From Caenimonas sedimenti (GTDB taxonomy: Bacteria; Pseudomonadota; Gammaproteobacteria; Burkholderiales; Burkholderiaceae_C), in the NCBI RefSeq assembly GCF_007833165.1, contig NZ_VOBQ01000021.1:62001-126000 (forward strand): DNA of 64,000 nt, given 5' to 3'. Positions 57,999 to 64,000 of this stretch are shown piece after piece; position 1 is the stretch's first letter, and each line of letters opens with the position of its first letter. The position numbers and the translations under genes were made by a program. The notes below the pieces were generated by a model. It was not told the DNA's origin and did no database searches. It saw only the letters and a list, made by a program, of their open reading frames with translations.

Positions 57999-58805
57999 TC
58001 AGCATCGAACGCCAGCGAATAGGGCTTCGAAATTGGCACTGGTCCGGGCCGCGACGTCTTCCACGGGGAGGCCCCGGAGTTCGGCGACTTGCTTCGCCAC
58101 GAACGGAACGTAAGACGGATTGTTGACCTTGCCCCGATACGGCACAGGCGCCAGGTACGGGCTGTCGGTTTCGATCAGCATCCGGTCCAGCGGAACGAAC
58201 CGGGCGACATCGCGAAGTTCGGCGGCGCTCTTGAATGTGAGAATGCCCGAGAACGAGATGTAGAAGCCAAGGTCCAGCGCGGCTCGGGCCACTTCGGCCG
58301 TTTCGGTGAAGCAGTGGAAAACGCCGCCGGCCGAGCCGGGCGAGCCGTCTTCGCCCTCCTCTTTCAGGATGGCGACCGTGTCCGCCGACGAAGCGCGCGT
58401 GTGGATCACCAGCGGCTTGCCGCATTGCCGCCCAGCCCGTATGTGCGTCCGGAAGCGGTTGCGCTGCCATTCCAGGTCGCCGATGCCGCGGCCGCCCTTG
58501 CGTTCCTCCATCTGGTAATAGTCGAGGCCGGTCTCCCCGATCGCCACCACCCGCGGCCGCGCGGCGCGCTCCAGGAGATGCTCGAGCGCCGGTTCCTGAA
58601 CGCCTTCGTTGTCCGGGTGCACGCCGACCGTGGCCCAGAAATTGTCGTAGCGCATCGCCAATGCGTGCACATCCTCGAACTCTTCCAGCGTGGTGCAGAT
58701 GCAGAGCGCGCGGTCCACGCCAGCCGCGGCCATGGCTTCGCGGATCTGCGGCAGTTGGGCAGCCAGCTCAGGGAAACTCAGGTGGCAATGGGAATCGACG
58801 AACAT
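57999..58805 (-). CDS. tatD: TatD-family metal-dependent DNase
   Basis: 268 residues starting MFVDSHCHLSFPEL, the TatD metal motif HxH. Further ligands are seen in AIGETGLDYY (Glu), VIHTRASSADT (His), FHCFTE (His) and LIETDSPYLAPVP (Asp). The TIM-barrel enzymes are 3'-5' exonucleases or deacylases acting on DNA or small substrates in the cytoplasm. Length and motifs are complete. It lies in the usual Burkholderiales order, downstream of the PilZ gene and holB. Confidence 0.92.
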   Translation of the reverse strand: MFVDSHCHLSFPELAAQLPQIREAMAAAGVDRALCICTTLEEFEDVHALAMRYDNFWATVGVHPDNEGVQEPALEHLLERAARPRVVAIGETGLDYYQMEERKGGRGIGDLEWQRNRFRTHIRAGRQCGKPLVIHTRASSADTVAILKEEGEDGSPGSAGGVFHCFTETAEVARAALDLGFYISFSGILTFKSAAELRDVARFVPLDRMLIETDSPYLAPVPYRGKVNNPSYVPFVAKQVAELRGLPVEDVAARTSANFEALFAGVRC

Positions 58806-58862
58806 GGGAATGGCGGCGCCGCCGGCAGTCGGCCGGGCACCGAAATCAGAAATTGTAGGGAC

Positions 58863-59240
58863 TCAGATGGTCTGCGTGGGCCGCTCGGAAGCCAGGTGCC
58901 CGCCGAGGATGTCCTCGATCTTGACCTTCAGCAGCTTCGACTTGTCGTCCGCGGGGAAGCGGACCCCGACGCCCTGCGTGCGATTCGCCGCCGCGCGCGC
59001 CGGCGTGACCCACGCCACCTTGCCGGCCACCGGGTAGCGCTGCGGGTCGTCCGGCAGTGACAGCAGGACGTACACATCGTCGCCGAGCTTGTAGTCGCGC
59101 GAGGTGGGGATGAACACGCCGCCGTCTGAAAACAGCGGGATGTACGCGGCGTACAGCGCCGCCTTCTCCTTGATCGCCAGCTGGATGACGCTGGGACGCG
59201 GGGTCGGCGGCGAGGCGGGCGTGGTGGGTGCGGTGCTCAT
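58863..59240 (-). CDS. PilZ-domain protein (type IV pilus associated)
   Basis: 125 residues. After a Thr/Pro-rich start, the PilZ fold runs from about 18 to 115: LAIKEKAALYAAYIPLFSDG, GGVFIPTSRDYKLGDDVYVL, SLPDDPQRYPVAGKVAWVTP, ending GVGVRFPADDKSKLL. It lacks the RxxxR/DxSxxG c-di-GMP motifs, so it resembles the PilZ protein of Pseudomonas that acts in type IV pilus assembly rather than nucleotide binding. It sits next to holB, the standard place for pilZ. Confidence 0.87.
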   Translation of the reverse strand: MSTAPTTPASPPTPRPSVIQLAIKEKAALYAAYIPLFSDGGVFIPTSRDYKLGDDVYVLLSLPDDPQRYPVAGKVAWVTPARAAANRTQGVGVRFPADDKSKLLKVKIEDILGGHLASERPTQTI

Positions 59241-59247
59241 GGGGGGC

Positions 59248-60237
59248 TCAGGTCCCCGAGTTTAGGGCCGAGCGGGCCTCGCTCACAAGCGCTTCCAGCA
59301 TCAGCCCGGCATTGAAGGGGTGTTCGGCCGTCCGCGCAGCGCGGGCCAGACCACGCGACCAGCGGTGCAGGGCGGCGGCCGAGCGCACCGGCGGCAAATC
59401 GTTGTTCTCGAAGAAGCGCGGCTGCGCACCCGCGTCGCGCGCGAGGAGGTCGTGGCAGAGTTTCTGCATCGCGTCGATCACCTGGGGCGGTGCCCAACCA
59501 GCGACCGGCGCGACGTCGCCCCGGCGCCACGTTTGCGGCAGTGCCGACCACGTCGGGCCATCCAGGCCAGCCTCGTGCATCCGCAGCGCACCTTCCGGCC
59601 GGCCCCCCGACGCCCGCAACAAGGTGCCCGCGGCGGCGCCGGCGACGCCCTGCTCCTGCAACCAGGCCAGCGCAGCCGCCTGGTCCGGCCAATGCATGAC
59701 GTGTCCCAGGCACCGGCTGCGGATGGTGGGCAGCAGCAGGTGCGCGGCTTCGGTGGCCAGGACGAAGCGCACGTCCCCCGGCGGTTCCTCCAGCGTTTTC
59801 AGCAGGGCGTTCGCGGTCACGTTGTTCATCCGTTCGGCCGGATAGACCAGCACGGCCTTGCCGCGTCCGCGCCCGCTGGTGCGCTGCGCGAACTCCACGG
59901 CGTCGCGCATTGCGTCCACGCGAATCTCCCGGCTGGGCTTGCGCTTCTTGTCGTCGATGTCCGCCTGCGCCTTTTCGCCCAACGGCCAGCCCAGGGCCAG
60001 CAGCACCGTTTCCGGCATCAGCACGCACAGATCCGTATGGGCACGCACCTCGATCTGGTGGCAGCTGCCGCATTCGCCGCAGGCACCCTGCTCCGTCGGC
60101 CGGTCGCACAGCCATGCCCGGGCCAGGCCCAAAGCCAGGTCGTACTGCCCGAGACCCGATGCGCCGTGCAGCAACCACGCGTGACCCCGCTGTGCCAGCA
60201 AGGCACGGCGTTGTCTGTCGATCCAGGGCGCGCTCAT
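59248..60237 (-). CDS. holB: DNA polymerase III delta-prime subunit
   Basis: 329 residues. Clamp-loader component of the replicative polymerase. It has the degenerate P-loop typical of delta-prime (HGASGLGQYDLALGLA), the zinc-binding cluster ACGECGSCHQI, and NALLKTLEEPPGDVRFVLA with sensor 1 nearby. The ATG at 60237 overlaps the tmk stop (ATGA); longer in-frame starts are not needed. Essential gene in a tight tmk-holB-pilZ-tatD operon. Confidence 0.95.
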   Translation of the reverse strand: MSAPWIDRQRRALLAQRGHAWLLHGASGLGQYDLALGLARAWLCDRPTEQGACGECGSCHQIEVRAHTDLCVLMPETVLLALGWPLGEKAQADIDDKKRKPSREIRVDAMRDAVEFAQRTSGRGRGKAVLVYPAERMNNVTANALLKTLEEPPGDVRFVLATEAAHLLLPTIRSRCLGHVMHWPDQAAALAWLQEQGVAGAAAGTLLRASGGRPEGALRMHEAGLDGPTWSALPQTWRRGDVAPVAGWAPPQVIDAMQKLCHDLLARDAGAQPRFFENNDLPPVRSAAALHRWSRGLARAARTAEHPFNAGLMLEALVSEARSALNSGT

Positions 60238-60890
60238 CCCAGATGCCCTTTCGCCCGCACCGCGGCGACGACGGCGGCCCGGACGGCGTCTCGCTCCAGC
60301 GCCGCATCGATCCGCGCGAAGCGCCCGGGGTCCGCCGCCATGCGCGCCGCATAGCCGCCGGCCACGTTCTCGAAGAAGGCCTGGGGCTGCGACTCGAACT
60401 TGTCCGGCAGGCGGGCCCCGGCGAGCCGCTCCGCCGCGATGGCGGGCGCGAGGTCGAACCACAAGGTCAGGTCGGGCTGGCGCAACGCCGGTGGCGCCTT
60501 CGCCGGGACGGTCTGGACCCAGCGTTCCAGGGTGGCCAGCACATCGATGTCGAAGCCGCGGCCACCGCCCTGGTAGGCAAACGTGGCGTCGGTGAAACGG
60601 TCACACAGCACGACGTCGCCGCGCGCCAGGGCCGGTTCGATGACGAGCAGCAGGTGATCCCGGCGCGCCGCGAACATGACGAGTGCCTCGGTCAGCGGGT
60701 CCATCGCCTCGTTGAGCGCCAGCCCCCGCAGCCGCTCGGCCAGCGGCGTGCCGCCCGGCTCGCGCGTCAGAACCACCACGCGGCCGGCGTCGCGGAACGC
60801 CTGCGCGAGCGCCTCGATGTGGGTCGACTTGCCGGCGCCATCGATGCCCTCGAAGCTGATGAACAGGCCGGGCCTGGAAGATGGGCTCAT
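60234..60890 (-). CDS. tmk: Thymidylate kinase
   Basis: 218 residues. It makes dTDP from dTMP using ATP. P-loop FEGIDGAGKSTHIEALA, DRFTDATFAYQGGGRG (TMP-binding Arg motif) and the lid LPDKFESQPQAFF are all present. REPGGTPLAERLR is the second substrate site. It overlaps both holB and mltG by 4 bp, giving a translationally coupled set. Confidence 0.97.
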   Translation of the reverse strand: MSPSSRPGLFISFEGIDGAGKSTHIEALAQAFRDAGRVVVLTREPGGTPLAERLRGLALNEAMDPLTEALVMFAARRDHLLLVIEPALARGDVVLCDRFTDATFAYQGGGRGFDIDVLATLERWVQTVPAKAPPALRQPDLTLWFDLAPAIAAERLAGARLPDKFESQPQAFFENVAGGYAARMAADPGRFARIDAALERDAVRAAVVAAVRAKGHLG

Positions 60891-61882
60891 TGGCCGCGCT
60901 GGTACTTGTTGACGGCCCGATTGTGCTCGTCGAGCGAGTCGCTGAACTGGCTGGTGCCGTCGCCCTTGGCGACGAAGTAGAGTGACTTCACGGGCGCGGG
61001 CTGCACCGCGGCCAGCAACGCCGCCTTGCCTGGCATGGCGATCGGCGTCGGCGGCAGGCCGCCGCGCAGGTAGGTGTTCCAGGGCGTGTCGCGCTGCAGG
61101 TCGGCCTTGCGCAGGTTGCCGTCGAAGGCCGCCCCCATGCCGTAGATGACGGTGGGGTCCGTCTGCAGCGGCATGCCCACCCGCAGCCGGTTGTGGAAGA
61201 CGGCCGAGATCAGCGTGCGGTCACCGGCCTTCCCCGTTTCCTTCTCGACGATGCTCGCCATCACCAGGGCGTCGTCCGGTGTCTTCAGGACGGATTGCGG
61301 CGACCGCTGGGCCCAGGCCGCGGCCAGCCGCTTGTCCATGGCCCGCAGGGCCCGGCGCAGCACGGCGACGTCGCTCGAGCCCTTGGCATAGGTGTAGGTG
61401 TCCGGAAAGAATCGCCCCTCCGGGTGCTGGCCTTCGCGGCCCAGCAACTTCATGATTTCGGCGTCCGTAAGCTGGCCCGTGTCCGGCTTGAGCTGCTCCC
61501 CCTTGGCCATGACGGCCCGGAACTGGCGGAAGTTGAAACCTTCCACCAGCGTCACGGCGCGGAGTGCCTCCTCGCCGCGCGCGAGCTTGTCGAGCAGGCG
61601 GCGCGGCGTGATGCCCCGCTCCAGTTCGTAGCTGCCCGCCTTGATGGCGCGCCCCTGCCCCGAAACGCGGAACCAGGCGTAAAGCAGCTCGGGGTGGACC
61701 TGCACACCGGCGTCCGCCACCGCCTGCGCCACCGCGCGCGGCAACATCCCCGGCTCGATGGAGAGGTCGACCGTCGTGCCAGGCATGCCCATCGGCCGCT
61801 GCAGCCACCACCACGCGCCGCCCGCGCCGGCCAGCGCGGCGAGCAAGCCCAGCAGGAACACCGTCTTCAGGAATCGGAGCAC
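60887..61882 (-). CDS. mltG: MltG endolytic transglycosylase
   Basis: 331 residues with one N-terminal membrane anchor (residues 5-26) and a YceG/MltG periplasmic domain. It cuts nascent peptidoglycan chains and sets glycan length. Signature stretches are LVEGFNFRQFRAVM, PEGRFFPDTYTYAKG, ASIVEKETGKAGDR (catalytic Glu, about 218) and TVIYGMGAAFDGNL, ending in the LysM-like contact FVAKGDGTSQFS. The mltG-tmk-holB order is widely conserved. It is divergent from ygfZ. Confidence 0.97.
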   Translation of the reverse strand: MLRFLKTVFLLGLLAALAGAGGAWWWLQRPMGMPGTTVDLSIEPGMLPRAVAQAVADAGVQVHPELLYAWFRVSGQGRAIKAGSYELERGITPRRLLDKLARGEEALRAVTLVEGFNFRQFRAVMAKGEQLKPDTGQLTDAEIMKLLGREGQHPEGRFFPDTYTYAKGSSDVAVLRRALRAMDKRLAAAWAQRSPQSVLKTPDDALVMASIVEKETGKAGDRTLISAVFHNRLRVGMPLQTDPTVIYGMGAAFDGNLRKADLQRDTPWNTYLRGGLPPTPIAMPGKAALLAAVQPAPVKSLYFVAKGDGTSQFSDSLDEHNRAVNKYQRGQ

Positions 61883-61937
61883 CGGACCGCCGCCCTTACT
61901 TCTTCAATGGAATGGACCGGCCATGATAATTCAGGGC

Positions 61938-62855
61938 ATGACCCACCCCCTGAACGGCGTGGCCGCATTGCCCCACCTCGGCGTGATCCGTGCGGCGGGG
62001 CCCGACGCGGCGAGCTTCCTCAATGGACAACTGACCAACGACTTCGCCCTGCTCGGCCCCGACCAGGCCCGGCTGGCCGCGTTCTGCACGGCCAAGGGGC
62101 GCATGCTGGCCAGCTTCATCGGCTTCAAGCGCGGACCGGAAGAGATCCTGCTGGTCTGCAGCCGCGATCTCCTCGCGCCCACGTTGAAGCGGCTGTCGAT
62201 GTTCGTGCTGCGCGCCAAGGCCAAGTTGACGGATGCCAGCGGGGATTTCGCTCTGTACGGGCTGGCCGGCACGGTGTTGCAAGGCGCGGGCATCGCACCG
62301 GCGGCGCCGTGGAGCCGGGGCTCCCTGGGCGATGCCGACGTCGTCCATCTCTACCCGGCCGACGGCCAGCCGCGCGCCTTGTGGATCGCGCCCGCCAACG
62401 CCGCGCCCCCGCCCGGCGAGTCGATGGTCACCGGGGACTGGTTGTGGGGCGAAGTCCGAAGCGGTATCGCGACCTTGAGCGCACCGGTCGTCGAAGCCTT
62501 CGTCCCGCAGATGCTGAATTTCGAGTCGGTCGGCGGCGTGAACTTCAAGAAGGGTTGCTATCCGGGCCAGGAAGTCGTGGCGCGCAGCCAGTTCCGCGGC
62601 ACCCTGAAGCGGCGTGCTTTCATCGCGCATGCCCCGCAGGCGGTGGCGTCCGGGCAAGAGGTCTTTGCGGCGGGTGATGCCGAGCAGCCCGCGGGCGTCG
62701 TGGTCCAGTCGGCCGCGGCGCCTGGCGGTGGATTCGACGCCATCGTCTCGCTGCAACTGGCCGCTGCGGAGCGAGGCGGCCTGGCGGCAGGTGCGGTCGA
62801 CGGGGTCCCTCTGGAGCTGCAGCCCCTGCCCTATCTGCTGCTGGAAGACGTGTAG
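61938..62855 (+). CDS. ygfZ: YgfZ/GcvT-like tetrahydrofolate-binding iron-sulfur protein
   Basis: About 305 residues, ATG 61938 (MTHPLNGVAAL) or 61923 (MIIQGM). It supports folate-dependent repair of iron-sulfur enzymes such as MiaB. The diagnostic KGCYPGQEVVARSQ motif with its Cys is present (about 206), as is the N-terminal NGQLTNDFALL. The gene is divergent from mltG, the standard arrangement. The 3' end overlaps the end of the convergent glycan ligase gene by about 25 bp. Confidence 0.93.
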   Translation: MTHPLNGVAALPHLGVIRAAGPDAASFLNGQLTNDFALLGPDQARLAAFCTAKGRMLASFIGFKRGPEEILLVCSRDLLAPTLKRLSMFVLRAKAKLTDASGDFALYGLAGTVLQGAGIAPAAPWSRGSLGDADVVHLYPADGQPRALWIAPANAAPPPGESMVTGDWLWGEVRSGIATLSAPVVEAFVPQMLNFESVGGVNFKKGCYPGQEVVARSQFRGTLKRRAFIAHAPQAVASGQEVFAAGDAEQPAGVVVQSAAAPGGGFDAIVSLQLAAAERGGLAAGAVDGVPLELQPLPYLLLEDV

Positions 62856-64000
62856 GAAGCCTGGGGGGACAGTGAGGCGGTCGGCGTGAATTCCTGCCGG
62901 AAAGGTGGTGGGATCTGCGCGAGCAGCTTGTCGCGCTCGGCTGGGTCCGCCGCCGCCGCCAGCCCTGCGCGGAACGCCGCGCGGGCCTTGGCCGCATCGT
63001 TCATCCCGGTGGCATACATCAAGCCCAGCCGCACCTGGCCCGAACTTTGGCTCTCGGGCCAGTCCTTGACGCGGAGCGCCATCGCCTGCTCCGCCAGCGC
63101 GAACTCCTTCGCGCGCGACGCCAGGACGAAGAGCGCATTGACCAGGTCATAGTCGTACACCCCGGCGGCCAGCGCCGCCTTGGCGAGGCGCAGCGCTTCG
63201 GCCTCCTTGCCGGCGCGGCCGAGCAGCACGACCTCCAGGGACCGCACCGATGGCGCGCGTGGCTGGATGCGCTTGGCGCGTTCCAGCATGGCCAGCGCCT
63301 TGTCCGGCTGGCCGGTCGACGAATAGCCGCGCGCGGCGTTGCTGATGATCGCCACGACGTTCGGCCGCGAACTGAGCACGCTTTCCCAGATCCAGGTGGC
63401 GTTCGCCCAATCGCCCCACTTCGCCAGTTCGTCCGCCACCATCGGCGTGATCTTGCGATAGTGCGGATTGATGGCGACGCCCTCTCGCACCAGGCGCAGC
63501 ATCTCTTCGCGGCTCGCACGCCAGCGCGGGTCGTCGGGCCGGCCCGAGGCGCTCATGGCCAGGGCGATCTTCGCGGCGGACACGATCTTGCGTTCGCTTT
63601 CGGCGGCGCGCTGCGTGATGAAAAGCGCCAGGGCGATGCACGCGCAAGTCACCGCGATCGCCGCCTGTCGAAGCGCCGGCGTCCAGCGCAACGCCTGCGC
63701 CAATGCGGGACTCGCATGGCCCAGGCGTGCATCCGAAGCCGCGAGCCCGGCCAGGCAGAGCGCGAACAGGGCACCCGTGGCGGCCATGCGCCAGGGAAAG
63801 CCGATGCAGCTCACCACCATCAGCGCGAGGAGACTGCACAGCAGCGTCGCGCGCCACAACGCTTCCGCATCCTCCGTCTCGGTCGCCGCCTTCCAGGTCC
63901 GCCCCGCGGAAACGATGAGATAGGTGAAGAGCAGCACCAGGAAGGTCCAGCCGACCAGCCCGTACTCGGCGAGCAGCTGGAGGAATTCGTTGTGGACGTA
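62831..64000 (-). CDS. O-antigen ligase/PglL-type membrane protein, C-terminal part (cut by window edge)
   Basis: The 389 residues visible continue in frame past the window end. The right end reads YVHNEFLQLLAEYGLVGWTF, the conserved periplasmic H...E..QLxAExGxxG motif of Wzy_C/WaaL/PglL ligases, followed by helices (LLFTYLIVSAGRTW, LLCSLLALMVVSCIGFPWRM) and a C-terminal region of tetratricopeptide-like helices (about 215-360). It transfers polysaccharide or oligosaccharide from a lipid carrier to lipid A or pilin. The PilZ neighbour makes a pilin O-glycosylation role possible; not provable here. Confidence 0.87.
   Translation of the reverse strand, partial: YVHNEFLQLLAEYGLVGWTFLVLLFTYLIVSAGRTWKAATETEDAEALWRATLLCSLLALMVVSCIGFPWRMAATGALFALCLAGLAASDARLGHASPALAQALRWTPALRQAAIAVTCACIALALFITQRAAESERKIVSAAKIALAMSASGRPDDPRWRASREEMLRLVREGVAINPHYRKITPMVADELAKWGDWANATWIWESVLSSRPNVVAIISNAARGYSSTGQPDKALAMLERAKRIQPRAPSVRSLEVVLLGRAGKEAEALRLAKAALAAGVYDYDLVNALFVLASRAKEFALAEQAMALRVKDWPESQSSGQVRLGLMYATGMNDAAKARAAFRAGLAAAADPAERDKLLAQIPPPFRQEFTPTASLSPQASYTSSSSR

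Noticed and set aside
1..64000. CRISPR arrays, tRNA and rRNA genes
   Set aside because: No regularly spaced repeats, no cloverleaf-like sequence with a CCA end and no rRNA signature were seen on reading through.

Overview
The window is high-GC DNA from a beta-proteobacterium, most likely Burkholderiales (Comamonadaceae-like). I infer this from the housekeeping block at the right end (tatD, a PilZ gene, holB, tmk, mltG, ygfZ, O-antigen ligase), the DUF3701-type integrase and overall protein similarity recalled from memory; no search was run. I see no rRNA, tRNA or CRISPR array.

0-21 kb, metal and envelope stress. A Cus-type copper/silver RND pump (cusCBA, cusA cut by the window edge) and a Cop module (copA-cueR, two HMA chaperones) are tied together by three near-identical MerR-type promoters (TTGACC, 19 bp, GANNNT). 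Small membrane and soluble orphans follow. A complete IS3-family element sits directly in front of a 37-codon membrane-protein gene. Next come a broken EamA transporter, a DUF6488/HupE pair, a His-rich secreted protein, a BatA-like VWA protein and DUF202. A two-component system (QseBC/PmrAB type) then diverges, across a PmrA-box-like repeat, from a PAP2 phosphatase and an EptA-type lipid A phosphoethanolamine transferase. A second PAP2 gene is broken by a 7-bp tandem duplication.

21-31 kb, the most unusual locus. A WYL regulator of CapW/BrxR type diverges from a tightly packed eight-gene operon: an MBL hydrolase, a single E2-E1-JAB fusion, a second MBL hydrolase, a four-helix membrane protein, a zinc-dependent phospholipase-C-like protein, a lipoprotein, a DUF2235 hydrolase and another membrane protein. 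It looks like a ubiquitin-like conjugation system joined to membrane-attacking enzymes. No CD-NTase is present, so it is not CBASS.

31-56 kb, a defence/mobile region. It holds a VapBC-like pair with a perfect 18-bp operator, an AbiE pair in reversed order followed by a GNAT-like gene, a membrane SH3 protein with a G-run frameshift, a structured RNA with anti-SD motifs and a minus-strand terminator, a Fic protein, a 1508-residue nuclease-TPR-GreAB_C-PIN protein convergent with a second giant nuclease-like protein, a tyrosine integrase, a CoiA-like nuclease, an XRE/ImmA-IrrE operon and an orphan Xre/MbcA-type antitoxin. Remnants and frameshifts are common here.

56-64 kb, core chromosome. HAD phosphatase, lipoprotein and ankyrin genes lead into tatD, PilZ, holB-tmk-mltG (each junction a 4-bp ATGA overlap), ygfZ and a glycan ligase running off the window.
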